A stretch of DNA of 64,000 bases from the NCBI RefSeq assembly GCF_000718165.1, contig NZ_JOEY01000032.1, positions 79,760-143,759 of the forward strand. The letters run 5' to 3'. Each line of letters opens with the position of its first letter. Positions within the stretch are counted from its first letter, which is position 1. Of this stretch, positions 37,296 through 46,090 are shown piece after piece. This stretch comes from Streptomyces fulvoviolaceus. Its GTDB lineage: Bacteria > Actinomycetota > Actinomycetes > Streptomycetales > Streptomycetaceae. The notes under the pieces were generated by a model that did not search any database, was not told the origin of the DNA, and saw nothing but the letters and a program-made list of their open reading frames with translations. Made by a program: the position numbers and the translations under genes.

Positions 37296-37628
37296 ATGCC
37301 CGGGTACGACACGCTCGCCGCACGACTCACCATCCACCTCGACGCCTCGGTGCTCTGGCACCACCGGCCGGCCTACGCCGAACTCGTCCACCGGGCCCAC
37401 CGGGACGGCCTGCTCGGCGCGAGCGTCTTCCAGGGCGTCACCGGCTTCGGCGCGGGCGACCCCAAGGCGACCCCGCACGGGACGAAGGGCCCCTGCGCGG
37501 TGGTCATCGTGGACGAGGAGCCGCGGCTGCGCTCCTTCCTGCCCCGGGTGGCCGACGTCCTGGGGGAGACGTCCGCGGTCGCCGTACTGGACCGGGTGCG
37601 CATCCACACACCGACCGCCCATGAGTGA
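37296..37628 (+). CDS. DUF190 protein
   Basis: 110 aa. The DUF190 pattern is clear: LTIHLDASVLWHHRPAYAELVHRAHRDGLLGASVFQGVTGFG, then VVIVDEEPRLRSFLPRVADVL and RVRIHTP. Such proteins have a PII-like ferredoxin fold and are often near crcB-type fluoride channels or in stress loci; the function is unsettled. ATG preceded by GCAGGGGGTGG. Confidence 0.87.
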   Translation: MPGYDTLAARLTIHLDASVLWHHRPAYAELVHRAHRDGLLGASVFQGVTGFGAGDPKATPHGTKGPCAVVIVDEEPRLRSFLPRVADVLGETSAVAVLDRVRIHTPTAHE

Positions 37629-37725
37629 GCGGAGGGACCGGACGCGGCTGGTTGAATCCCGGCCGCTTGTCCGGAATCCGAGCCACCTGCCTGCGTATGG
37701 CCCTCCACCCGCCTACGCTCACTGC

Positions 37726-38445
37726 GTGCTGCGCATCATCGACGACCGAACCGGCGAGCCCGTGGACGCCGCCCCCGCCCGCCGGGGCCTGACCCGAGTC
37801 GAGGCCCATGTCCCGGGCTACGACCCATCCGCCCTGCGCGTGCTGCTCGTCGCCGACGTGCTGGTCCGGGCCCTGGAACTCGGCGGCACGCCGGTCTGGG
37901 CGCTGCTCACCGGCGAGCGGGAGCAGGCGGAACTGCGGGCGGGCGCCGCTGCCCTCGGCATCCGGCCCTTCGAGGACCGGCGGGACGTCGGGCCCGGGTG
38001 GGGCGAGGCCCAGGTCGTCCATGTGGTGAGGGAGGGCGGTGCGAAACCCGACGGCGTACGGATCGCCGTCGCGCCCGTCGAGCAGGCGGCGGACATTCCG
38101 GAGGACGCCGACCCCGCCGCGGTGCGCCTCGCCCTGCTCTCCACACGCCGTGGCCTGCCCGTGCGACTCGACGCGGCCGCGCTGAGCGAGGCCCACGAGA
38201 CCCTCGTCCACTGGCGCAGGTCGGTCGCCGCCTGGGCCCGGCATCCGTCGCGGCCGGTCCCCGACGAGGTGCGCGGACAGCTCCGTGCCGCCTGGGAGGA
38301 CGATCTGAACGTGCCCGACGTCCTGCGGACACTGCGCTGGGTGGAGGCGTCGCAGGTACCGGAGGGCGCCCGCTTCGAGACGTACGCCTACGCGGACCGG
38401 CTCCTCGGCCTCGAACTCACCCGCGACCTCGGAGCCCCGGAATGA
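37726..38445 (+). CDS. CysRS-like protein lacking catalytic motifs
   Basis: 239 aa from a GTG at 37726, with TACGCT at 37714-37719 six nt upstream (leaderless). The start LRIIDDRTGEPVDAAPARRG and the segment ADVLVRALELGG match in order the first strand and helix of cysteinyl-tRNA synthetase, and WEDDLNVPDVLRTLRWVE resembles its helical part after the catalytic core (DDLNTPxAL). The HIGH and KMSKS loops and the zinc ligands are missing (PSALRV stands where HIGH should be). It is probably a degenerate paralogue with a non-catalytic role. Overlaps the sixA gene as ATGA. The relationship is inferred from motif order only. Confidence 0.65.
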   Translation: MLRIIDDRTGEPVDAAPARRGLTRVEAHVPGYDPSALRVLLVADVLVRALELGGTPVWALLTGEREQAELRAGAAALGIRPFEDRRDVGPGWGEAQVVHVVREGGAKPDGVRIAVAPVEQAADIPEDADPAAVRLALLSTRRGLPVRLDAAALSEAHETLVHWRRSVAAWARHPSRPVPDEVRGQLRAAWEDDLNVPDVLRTLRWVEASQVPEGARFETYAYADRLLGLELTRDLGAPE

Positions 38446-38981
38446 TCGCCCGCGGACCGGGCCCGCTGCGCCGCCTGGTCGTCCTCCGGCACGCCAAGTC
38501 CGCTTGGCCCGAGGGCGTCCGCGACCATCTACGCCCCCTCGCACCGCGCGGCCGCCGGGACGCACCGGCCGCGGGCCGCGCCCTCGTCGAGGCCGACCTG
38601 CTGCCGGACCTCGCCCTGTGCTCCACCGCCGTACGTGCCCGTCAGACCTGGGAACTGGCGTCCGCGCAGTGGGGCACCCCGCCGCCGGTGCGCCTGGCCC
38701 CGGATCTGTACGCGGCCGACGTTCCCGACCTGCTGGCCGCGGTGCACGACGTGTCGCCCGAGGTCGAGACGCTGCTCCTCGTCGGACACAACCCCGGCCT
38801 GGAGGAACTCGTCCTCGCCCTGGCCGGGGACAGCCTCGACGACGCGCTGGACGAGGTCCGTGTCAAGTTCCCCACCTCGGCGATCGCCGTCCTGGCCTGG
38901 CACGGCACCGCCTGGCAGGGGCTCACGCCGGGAACCGCCCTCCTGACGAGCATGATCGTGCCCCGGGGCAAGAAGAAATGA
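38442..38981 (+). CDS. SixA-type histidine phosphatase
   Basis: 179 aa. The phosphoglycerate-mutase-like fold shows LVVLRHAKSAWPEG (catalytic RHxK, His in RHAKS), the second arginine in CSTAVRARQTWELA, and LLLVGHNPGLEEL with the second histidine. SixA removes phosphate from phosphohistidine on proteins. Its ATG overlaps the stop of the CysRS-like gene, so the two are translationally coupled and may act together. Confidence 0.9.
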   Translation: MIARGPGPLRRLVVLRHAKSAWPEGVRDHLRPLAPRGRRDAPAAGRALVEADLLPDLALCSTAVRARQTWELASAQWGTPPPVRLAPDLYAADVPDLLAAVHDVSPEVETLLLVGHNPGLEELVLALAGDSLDDALDEVRVKFPTSAIAVLAWHGTAWQGLTPGTALLTSMIVPRGKKK

Positions 38982-38982
38982 G

Positions 38983-39497
38983 CTAGCCCACTTGGACCCG
39001 CGGCCGACGCTCCGGATCGGGCTCGGCGCGGAGCAGCACCTCACAGGTGACCGGTGCGACGCCCTGGCCGAAGACCAGGAAGCGGATGATCCGGCTGAGG
39101 GATTGCCCTCCGGCCGGCTGAAGCACGCGTGCGGGACCTGGCCGGTGCGGTACCGCAGGGCCGGCAGGACCGCCGCGATGGTGTTGGGGCACCGTCGCGC
39201 CGCCACCCGCAGCCGGCGCACGCCGTGCTTCTCGTCGCCGTGCACCTCGGGATCCGCGGTGAAGTCCGAGGAGTCCCGCACGAAGACCTTCTCGTGCGCC
39301 ACCCGCCGGTGGACCGGCAGCGCGCCGAGCCGGGTCAGCGCCATCAGCACCAGGGCCGTGAGCGGGGACAGCAGACCGGCCGCGAGGGCTGCTCGCTCAG
39401 CCCCTCCGGCAGCCAGGCCCGGCAGCGAGCCTTGGCATCGCAGCCCCGTACTCGAACATCCCGGGGGCATTCGCCCCGTCGCAACGCCATTCACCAC
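38983..39497 (-). pseudogene. Broken minus-strand coding remnant, family not recognised
   Basis: On the minus strand one frame reads a hydrophobic start (AALAAGLLSPLTALVLMALT) and then HEKVFVRDSSDFTADPEVHGD and VRRLRVAARRCPNTIAAVLPAL; near 39100 the sense passes to another frame, SRIIRFLVFGQGVAPVTCEV and AEPDPERRP, ending in TAG at 38983. The residues look protein-like across the switch, so this is probably the C-terminal part of a membrane protein gene broken by a frameshift. The family is unknown. The 5' end runs into the promoter of the next gene. Confidence 0.5.
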
Positions 39498-39513
39498 GGA
39501 TTAGGCTGGCCCG

Positions 39514-40140
39514 ATGCAGGACGAGTACCGCACAGTCGCCCACGCGCGCGTGCACGAGACCGAGGTCAACCGCTCCCGCTTCCTGTGCGCCCTCGCCCCC
39601 GCGGCCACGGAGCAGGAGGCCCAGGACTTCGTCGCGGCCGTCCGCAAGGAGCACGCCGACGCCACCCACAACTGCTTCGCCTACGTCATCGGCGCCGACG
39701 CCGCGATCCAGAAGGCGAGCGACGACGGCGAGCCCGGCGGCACCGCCGGCGTCCCCATGCTCCAGATGCTTCTGCGCCGCGACATGCGGTACGTCGTCGC
39801 CGTCGTCACCCGCTACTACGGCGGCGTCAAGCTCGGCGCGGGCGGCCTCATCAGGGCGTACGGCGGAGCGGTCGGCGAAGCCCTGGACGGGGCCGGCACG
39901 ATCACCCGCCGCCGCTTCCGCCTGGCCACGGTGACCATCGACCACCAGCGCGCGGGCAAGGTGCAGAACGACCTGCGGGCGACCGGGCGCGACGTACGGG
40001 ACGTGCGCTACGACGAGGCGGTCACGATCGAGATCGGGCTGCCGGACGCGGACGTGGAGGCCTTCAAGGGGTGGCTCGCCGACGCCACTGCCGGGACGGC
40101 CGGGTTCGAACTGGGCGGGGAGGCCTACGGGGACGCGTGA
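39514..40140 (+). CDS. YigZ/IMPACT family protein
   Basis: 208 aa. The UPF0029 signature is present (NCFAYVIG, then SDDGEPGGTAGVPMLQML and VTRYYGGVKLGAGGLIRAYG), with the C-terminal DUF1949 domain at about 140-200. IMPACT proteins in eukaryotes modulate GCN2; the bacterial role is unclear, possibly linked to ribosome or translation stress. ATG with TAGGCT at 39502-39507 six nt upstream and no ribosome site, so leaderless. Confidence 0.92.
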   Translation: MQDEYRTVAHARVHETEVNRSRFLCALAPAATEQEAQDFVAAVRKEHADATHNCFAYVIGADAAIQKASDDGEPGGTAGVPMLQMLLRRDMRYVVAVVTRYYGGVKLGAGGLIRAYGGAVGEALDGAGTITRRRFRLATVTIDHQRAGKVQNDLRATGRDVRDVRYDEAVTIEIGLPDADVEAFKGWLADATAGTAGFELGGEAYGDA

Positions 40141-40247
40141 CGATCCGGGTCAACCGGTCATAACGGGCACGCCTGGGGCCTGTCATGACGGGGCGATACG
40201 GGAGTAACCGCCCGTGATGTCAGACCCGGCCGTTAGTCTCGGGGATC

Positions 40248-41411
40248 ATGAGGCTGCTGCACACTTCCGACTGGCATCTCGGCCGGGCGTTCCACCGGGT
40301 CAACATGCTCGGGGCCCAGGCCGAGTTCATCGGTCACCTCGTCACGACCGTGCGTGAGCGCGAGGTGGACGCGGTGGTCGTGTCGGGGGATGTGTACGAC
40401 CGCGCGGTGCCGCCGCTCTCCGCGGTCGAGCTGTTCGACGACGCCCTGCACCGGCTCGCCGACCTCGGTGTGCCGACGGTGATGATCTCCGGGAACCACG
40501 ACTCGGCCCGCCGGCTGGGCGTGGGTGCGGGCCTCATTGACCGCGCGGGTATCCATCTGCGGACCGAGCCGTCGGCGTGCGGGACGCCGGTGGTGCTCAC
40601 CGACTCTCATGGCGACGTGGCCTTCTATGGGCTGCCGTATCTCGAACCAGCCCTGGTGAAGGACGAGTTCGGGGTCGAGACGGCGGGGCACGAGGCCGTG
40701 CTCGCCGCCGCCATGGACCGGGTCCGCGCCGACCTCGCCACGCGTGCGCGTGGAACGCGGTCGGTCGTCCTCGCGCACGCTTTCGTCACCGGCGGCGAGG
40801 TCAGCGACAGTGAGCGGGACATCACCGTCGGCGGGGTGGCCGCCGTGCCCGCCGGGGTGTTCGACGGCGTCGACTACGCGGCCCTCGGTCACCTGCACGG
40901 CAGCCAGACCATCACCGAGCGGGTCCGTTACTCCGGCTCCCCGCTGCCGTACTCCTTCTCCGAGGCCGACCACCGCAAGAGCATGTGGCTCGTCGACCTG
41001 GACGCCGACGGCTCGGTCACCGCCGAGCGCCTTGACTGCCCGGTGCCCCGCACGCTGGCCCGGATGCGGGGGACGCTGGAGGAACTGCTCGTCGATCCGG
41101 AGCTCGGGCGGCACGAGGAGGCGTGGGTCGAGGCAACGCTCACCGACCCGGTCCGCCCGGCCGATCCCATGGCCAGGCTCAGCGAGCGGTTCCCGCACAC
41201 GCTCAGCCTGGTCTTCGATCCCGAGCGGGCGCCGGACGATCCCGACGTGTCGTACGCCAGGCGGCTGGCCGGGCGCAGCGACCAGCAGATCGCGGAGGAC
41301 TTCGTGGCCCATGTGCGCGGCGCCGGACCCGACGAGCACGAACAGGCCGTGCTGCGGGACGCGTTCGACGCGGTGCGCGCGGACGAGACCGTGCGGGAGG
41401 TGGCGCGGTGA
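40248..41411 (+). CDS. sbcD: SbcD nuclease subunit
   Basis: 387 aa Mre11-type phosphoesterase subunit of the SbcCD nuclease, which opens hairpins and trims DNA ends. Metal motifs: LLHTSDWHLGRAF (DxH), VVSGDVYDRAVP (GDxxD), MISGNHDSARRLG (GNHD), VLAHAFVTGG and ALGHLHGSQ (GHxH). TAGTCT at 40234-40239 lies 8 nt before the ATG with no ribosome site. Overlaps sbcC by 4 nt (GTGA). Confidence 0.96.
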   Translation: MRLLHTSDWHLGRAFHRVNMLGAQAEFIGHLVTTVREREVDAVVVSGDVYDRAVPPLSAVELFDDALHRLADLGVPTVMISGNHDSARRLGVGAGLIDRAGIHLRTEPSACGTPVVLTDSHGDVAFYGLPYLEPALVKDEFGVETAGHEAVLAAAMDRVRADLATRARGTRSVVLAHAFVTGGEVSDSERDITVGGVAAVPAGVFDGVDYAALGHLHGSQTITERVRYSGSPLPYSFSEADHRKSMWLVDLDADGSVTAERLDCPVPRTLARMRGTLEELLVDPELGRHEEAWVEATLTDPVRPADPMARLSERFPHTLSLVFDPERAPDDPDVSYARRLAGRSDQQIAEDFVAHVRGAGPDEHEQAVLRDAFDAVRADETVREVAR

Positions 41412-44401
41412 GGCTCCATCGACTGGACATCTGCGCCTTCGGGCCGTTCGGGGGATCGCAGACGGTCGACTTCGACGAGCTGTCGGCGGCCGGGCTCTTC
41501 CTGCTGCACGGGCCGACCGGCGCCGGCAAGACCTCCGTCCTGGACGCCGTGTGCTACGCGCTGTACGGCGCGGTACCCGGTACTCGGCAGAGCGGGCAGG
41601 GGATGACTCTGCGCAGTGACCATGCCGCCATGAGCACACGCACCGAGATCCGCCTCGAACTCACCGTCGCCGGGCGCCGGTTGGAGATCACCCGGCAACC
41701 GCCCTGGGAGCGGCCCAAGAAGCGCGGCGCGGGCACCACGCTCGACAAGGCCCAGAGCTGGCTGCGCGAGTACGACGCCGCGGCCGGGGCGTGGAAGGAC
41801 CTCAGCCGGTCCCATCAGGAGATCGGCGAGGAGATCACCCAGCTGCTCGGCATGAGCCGTGAGCAGTTCTGCCAGGTCGTGCTGTTGCCCCAGGGCGACT
41901 TCGCGCGCTTCCTGCGCGCCGACGCGGAGGCACGCGGCAAGCTGCTGGGCCGGCTCTTCGACACCCACCGTTTCGCCGACGTCGAGAAGCGCCTCGTCGA
42001 GCGGCGACGCGCGGCCGAGGCCCAGGTGCGCGACGGTGACGCCGCGTTGCTGGCCGACGCGCACCGCATGCAGCAGGCGGCGGGCAACGCCATGGAACTG
42101 CCGGAACTGGCACCGGGTGAACCGGGACTGGCCGAGGCCGTGATGAGCGCCGCCGCCGTCGCCCGCAGCACCGCCCGCGAACAGCTGACCGTCGCCCACT
42201 GCCGCCTCACGGCCGCCGAGTCCGCGCAGGCGGCCGCCGAGCGTGGACTGGGGGAGGTACGCGAACTCGCCCGCCTGCAGAGGCGTTTCGGGGAGGCGCG
42301 GGAGCGGGCCGCACTGCTCGAGGAGCGCGCCGACGGCTACCACCAGGCGCAGATGCGTATGGAGCGGGCCCGCAAGGCCGAGGCGGTCGCGCCCGCCCTG
42401 GACCTGCGCGAGTCCGCCGAGACCGAGCACCGGCGGGCGGCCGCGGCGGAGGCACACGCGCGTGGCCTGCTGCCGGAGACCTTCGCGGGTGCCGGCGCCG
42501 CCGGACTCGCGGCCGCCGCCCGCCGGGCCGCGGAGGAACTGGGCGGACTGGAGTCGGCCCGCCGCGCCGAGCAGCGGCTCGCCGCGCTCGTCGAGGAGCG
42601 CGGCGATCTGGAGCGGCAGGAGCGGGCCGACGAAGGCCTGCTGGAGGACGCCGAGGACTGGCTCGCCGGATGGGAGGAGAGCCGCGTCGGTCTCCAGGCC
42701 CGCATCGACTCCGCCCAGGAGGCCGCGACCCGCGCCGAGCAGCTCGCCGTGCAGCGCGAGCCCGCGCAGAAGCGGCTCGGCGCCGCGCGCATGCGCGACC
42801 AGCTGGCCGGAGACACGGACTCCGCCGCCGAACACGCCCGTCTCGCACAGGAGCAGGCGCTCGGGGCCAAGGCGCACTGGCTTGACGTCAAGGAACAGCG
42901 TCTCAACGGCATCGCCGCCGAACTCGCCGCCCAGCTCGAGGACGGCACACCCTGTGCCGTCTGCGGCGCCACCGACCACCCCGCACCCGCACGCAAGGAC
43001 GTCGGACACGTCGACCGGGAGGCGGAGGAGCGGGCGCTGGCCGCCTACCAGCAGGCGGAGGAACGCCAGACGGGGAAGGAACGGCGCCTGGCCGTCGTAC
43101 GCGAGGCACTGGCCGCCGCGACCGCGGAGGCGGGGGACACGCCGACGGATCAACTCGCCTCGCAGTGGGAGGAGTTGGAGCGTCTCTACGCGCAGGCCCG
43201 CAGGGACGCCTCCGTCCTGCACTCCGCCAACGAGGAGCTGCGCCGGAGCGAGGCCGAGCACGAGCGGCGGACCGCGGACCGGCAGCAGGCGGCGGTCAGG
43301 TCGGCCTCGCGCGTGGGACATCGCGAAGGGCTGGACCGGGAAAAGGCCTTGCTGGAGGAGGAGTTGACCCAGGCGCGGGGCGCCGCCGCCAGCGTGGCCG
43401 CGCGGGCGGGCCAGCTGGAACGGCAGACCGCGCTCCTCACCGACGCGGCCGACACCGCACGCGCCGCCGAGGACGCCGCCCAGCGCCTCAAGGACGCCGA
43501 CGCCCGCCTCGCCGACGCCGCCTTCCGCGCGGGTTTCGACACCCCGCAGGCCGCGGCCGCGGCGCTCCTCGACGAGCGGGCCCACCGCGAGCTCCAACAC
43601 CGGCTGGACGCCTGGCAGTCCGAGGAGTCCGCCGTACGCGCCGTCCTCGCCGAGGCCGACACCGCGGCGGCCGCCCAGCAGTCGCCCGCCGACGTCGACG
43701 CGGCGGAGCGGACCGCCGCCGACGCGGGCCGGCGGGTCCGCGACGCGGCCTCCGCGCGCGACGCGGCCGCCCGGCGCTGCACCGAACTCGACCGGCTCTC
43801 CGGCCGTTCGGCCGCCGGCCTGCGGCGGCTGGCGCCGCTGCGTGAGGAGTACGACCGGGTGGCCCGCCTGTCCTCCCTCGCCGCGGGCACCTCGGCGGAC
43901 AACGAACGCAAGATGCGTCTGGAGGCGTATGTCCTGGCGGCCCGCCTCGAACAGGTGGCGGCTGCCGCGACCGTACGGCTGCAGCGCATGTCGTCCGGGC
44001 GCTACACCCTCGTCCACTCCGACGACCGCGCAGGCCGCGGCCGCAGTGGCCTCGGGCTGCACGTGGTGGACGCCTGGACCGGACGCGAGCGCGACACGGC
44101 CACGCTGTCGGGCGGCGAGACCTTCTTCGCCTCGCTCGCGCTCGCCCTCGGCCTCGCGGACGTCGTCACGGACGAGGCCGGCGGGGTCCGGCTGGACACG
44201 CTCTTCATCGACGAGGGCTTCGGCAGCCTCGACGACCAGACCCTCGACGAGGTCCTCGACGTGCTCGACTCACTGCGCGAACGCGACCGCAGCGTCGGCA
44301 TCGTCAGCCATGTCGCCGATCTGCGGCGCCGGATCCACGCGCAGTTGGAGGTCGTGAAGGGGCGGTCGGGGTCGGTGTTGAGACAGCGCGGAACCGGCTG
44401 A
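41408..44401 (+). CDS. sbcC: SbcC nuclease ATPase subunit
   Basis: 997 aa SMC/Rad50-like ATPase that works with SbcD. N-terminal Walker A GPTGAGKTSVLDAVCYALYG, long Ala/Glu/Arg-rich coiled coils, a zinc hook with Cys516 and Cys519 (CAVCGATDHP), and the C-terminal signature LSGGETFFASLALALGLADV and Walker B TLFIDEGFGSLD. The GTG start at 41408 overlaps the sbcD stop, so translation is coupled. Length fits the actinobacterial family. Confidence 0.96.
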   Translation: MRLHRLDICAFGPFGGSQTVDFDELSAAGLFLLHGPTGAGKTSVLDAVCYALYGAVPGTRQSGQGMTLRSDHAAMSTRTEIRLELTVAGRRLEITRQPPWERPKKRGAGTTLDKAQSWLREYDAAAGAWKDLSRSHQEIGEEITQLLGMSREQFCQVVLLPQGDFARFLRADAEARGKLLGRLFDTHRFADVEKRLVERRRAAEAQVRDGDAALLADAHRMQQAAGNAMELPELAPGEPGLAEAVMSAAAVARSTAREQLTVAHCRLTAAESAQAAAERGLGEVRELARLQRRFGEARERAALLEERADGYHQAQMRMERARKAEAVAPALDLRESAETEHRRAAAAEAHARGLLPETFAGAGAAGLAAAARRAAEELGGLESARRAEQRLAALVEERGDLERQERADEGLLEDAEDWLAGWEESRVGLQARIDSAQEAATRAEQLAVQREPAQKRLGAARMRDQLAGDTDSAAEHARLAQEQALGAKAHWLDVKEQRLNGIAAELAAQLEDGTPCAVCGATDHPAPARKDVGHVDREAEERALAAYQQAEERQTGKERRLAVVREALAAATAEAGDTPTDQLASQWEELERLYAQARRDASVLHSANEELRRSEAEHERRTADRQQAAVRSASRVGHREGLDREKALLEEELTQARGAAASVAARAGQLERQTALLTDAADTARAAEDAAQRLKDADARLADAAFRAGFDTPQAAAAALLDERAHRELQHRLDAWQSEESAVRAVLAEADTAAAAQQSPADVDAAERTAADAGRRVRDAASARDAAARRCTELDRLSGRSAAGLRRLAPLREEYDRVARLSSLAAGTSADNERKMRLEAYVLAARLEQVAAAATVRLQRMSSGRYTLVHSDDRAGRGRSGLGLHVVDAWTGRERDTATLSGGETFFASLALALGLADVVTDEAGGVRLDTLFIDEGFGSLDDQTLDEVLDVLDSLRERDRSVGIVSHVADLRRRIHAQLEVVKGRSGSVLRQRGTG

Positions 44402-44403
44402 GC

Positions 44404-44850
44404 TCACCGGCCCAGCGGGCGGCGGGGCAGGGGCGAGGAGTAGACGACGCTCGTCGTCACCGAGCCCAGCGCGCCGATCTTGCCGGACACCTCTTCCAGG
44501 TGGTGCATCGAGCGGGCCGCGACCTTGATGACGAAGCAGTCGTCGCCCGTCACATGGTGCGCCTCGAGGATCTCGGGCGTCACGGCGACGAGGTCGTGGA
44601 ACGGCTTGTAGTTGCCGTTCGGGTACCGCAGCCGTACGAACGCCAGGATCGGCAGGCCCAGCCGGTCCGGGTCCACGACCGCCGCGTACCCCTGGATGAC
44701 GCCCGCCTCCTCCAGCCTGCGCACCCGCTCGGTGACCGCGCTCGCGGACATGGAGACGGCACGGGCGAGCTCGGCGAAACTGGCCCGGCCCTCCCGCTGG
44801 AGGACGTCGAGGATGCGCCAGTCGGTGGCGTCCGGGGAATACGCGGTCAT
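44404..44850 (-). CDS. Lrp/AsnC family regulator
   Basis: 148 aa from the ATG at 44850. The HTH at about 5-55 (DWRILDVLQREGRASFAELARAV) is followed by the RAM ligand-binding domain (FHDLVAVTPEILEAHHVTGDDCFVIKV). Lrp proteins form octamers and sense amino acids. It is divergent from a rhodanese gene and the 123-bp region between them holds dyads, so the rhodanese gene is the probable target. Ends 3 nt from the sbcC stop (convergent). Confidence 0.92.
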   Translation of the reverse strand: MTAYSPDATDWRILDVLQREGRASFAELARAVSMSASAVTERVRRLEEAGVIQGYAAVVDPDRLGLPILAFVRLRYPNGNYKPFHDLVAVTPEILEAHHVTGDDCFVIKVAARSMHHLEEVSGKIGALGSVTTSVVYSSPLPRRPLGR

Positions 44851-44884
44851 GTCCGAGGAATAGCAGGGAATTCCCCGGTGGATC

Positions 44885-44937
44885 AAGGTCCACACCGTGG
44901 AACGGCCCTTCAGGAAGTGGATCATCGACCGTAGATT
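44885..44937. promoter_or_regulatory. Dyad and promoter between Lrp-type and rhodanese genes
   Basis: GTGGA-TCAAGG-TCCAC is a 5-6-5 inverted repeat near 44878-44893, and TGGATCATCGAC near 44918 repeats its left part. TAGATT at 44932-44937 is a good -10 for the rhodanese gene. The dyad lies upstream of that -10 and is a candidate Lrp site. Confidence 0.4.
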
Positions 44938-44973
44938 TCTGGTCATCGAGATCCATCAGGGAGGGACCAGATC

Positions 44974-45459
44974 ATGACCGCCACCACCGTCAACCCCGTC
45001 CTGCGCGTCGCCCCCGCGGCCCCGGCCGAGGCGGCCGCCTACTTCCGCGCCAGCCTCGCCTTCCACGCCGACGTGTCCGACGTGGCCGCCGCGCTGGCCG
45101 CGCTCCAGGTCGACGGTGACCCCGGCTTCGTCGTCGTCGACTCCCGCTCCACCGCGTCCTGGGACCAGGGCCACATCCCCGGCGCGATCCACCTGCCCAC
45201 CGCGCTCATCCCCGAGCAGGCCGAGCAGCTCCTCGACAAGTCCGTGCCGGTCGTGACGTACTGCTGGGGTCCCGGCTGCAACGGCGCGACCCGCGCTGCC
45301 CTCGCCCTCGCCGAACTCGGCTACCAGGTCAAGGAGATGCTCGGCGGCTTCGAGTACTGGGCGCGCGAGGGCTTCGAGTACGAGACCTGGGAGACCCGCG
45401 AGCGCCGCACCGCCGACCCGCTCACCGCGCCGGTGGACGCGGAGGACTGCGGCTGCTGA
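44974..45459 (+). CDS. Rhodanese-like protein
   Basis: 161 aa single rhodanese domain with WDQGHIPGAIHLPTAL and the active-site loop TYCWGPGCNGATRAALALA, in which Cys97 aligns with the catalytic cysteine. An extra Cys in the loop and a terminal CGC are unusual. Such proteins transfer sulfane sulfur to thiol acceptors. The GGGAGGGA ribosome site is near. Divergent from an Lrp-type regulator. Confidence 0.9.
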   Translation: MTATTVNPVLRVAPAAPAEAAAYFRASLAFHADVSDVAAALAALQVDGDPGFVVVDSRSTASWDQGHIPGAIHLPTALIPEQAEQLLDKSVPVVTYCWGPGCNGATRAALALAELGYQVKEMLGGFEYWAREGFEYETWETRERRTADPLTAPVDAEDCGC

Positions 45460-45529
45460 ACCTCCCGGGTCCCGTGAGGTTCCTGGGGAGATGAATCCTT
45501 GAGTTTCCTGTGCGTGTAGGTTCTGCCGC

Positions 45530-46045
45530 ATGGTGCGATACGCGGAGCCGGGCGCGGTGGAGTGGGTCGAGTCGGGCGGCGGGCCCCTCATAGCGGTCCC
45601 GGAGACGGTCCTCCCGTTCTGGGCGGGCGCCGACGGCGACGAGACGGCCTCGGACTACGACCGGGCCTGCGAGGTCGACGGGTTCGTCGGGCTCCTTCCG
45701 GTCGGGGACGCGGCGGCACTGGTCCTCGGCGACGAACCCGCCGCGACCTCCTACCTGCCCGACCACGAGACCTTCGTCCGGTGGTGCGCCGCGGAGTCCG
45801 AGGACGAGGTGCTGGCCGGTGTCCCGGCGGCCCTCGCGACCGCCGCCTGGGAGGACGAGGTGAGCTGGGTGGTGCCCGGCCCGGTCGTGCTGTTCGACGC
45901 GGCCTGGCCCGGCACCGACTCCGCGCGCGCCGACCACCTGACGGTCGCCCTGGCCCCGGGACGGTACGCGGTCCGCGCGGCCAGCGTGCGGCCCGGACCC
46001 GAGACCTGGCTGGGGCTCGTGCAGCTGCGGCGGCTGCCGAGCTGA
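45530..46045 (+). CDS. Immunity 21 family protein
   Basis: 171 aa of the Imm21 family: WVESGGGPLIAVPE, DYDRACEVDGFVGLLPVGD, ALVLGDEPAATSYL and FVRWCAAESEDEVL are all present. Imm21 proteins neutralise polymorphic toxins, but many in Streptomyces are orphans and may serve other ends. No toxin gene is next to it. ATG at 45530 with TAGGTT at 45517-45522 seven nt upstream and no ribosome site, so leaderless. Confidence 0.85.
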   Translation: MVRYAEPGAVEWVESGGGPLIAVPETVLPFWAGADGDETASDYDRACEVDGFVGLLPVGDAAALVLGDEPAATSYLPDHETFVRWCAAESEDEVLAGVPAALATAAWEDEVSWVVPGPVVLFDAAWPGTDSARADHLTVALAPGRYAVRAASVRPGPETWLGLVQLRRLPS

Positions 46046-46090
46046 CCCGCCAGGTCCCGGTCCGGGCATCCCCGGCCTACGGGGCCTGCA

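Noticed and set aside
37629..37725. Upstream extension of the CysRS-like gene to 37150
   Set aside because: The extra 190 codons are out of frame with DUF190 and Pro/Arg/Ser-rich; a -10 element 6 nt before the GTG at 37726 marks a better start.
40928..44062. 1044-codon minus-strand frame opposite sbcC
   Set aside because: Mirror of the sbcC coiled coil; no family motifs.
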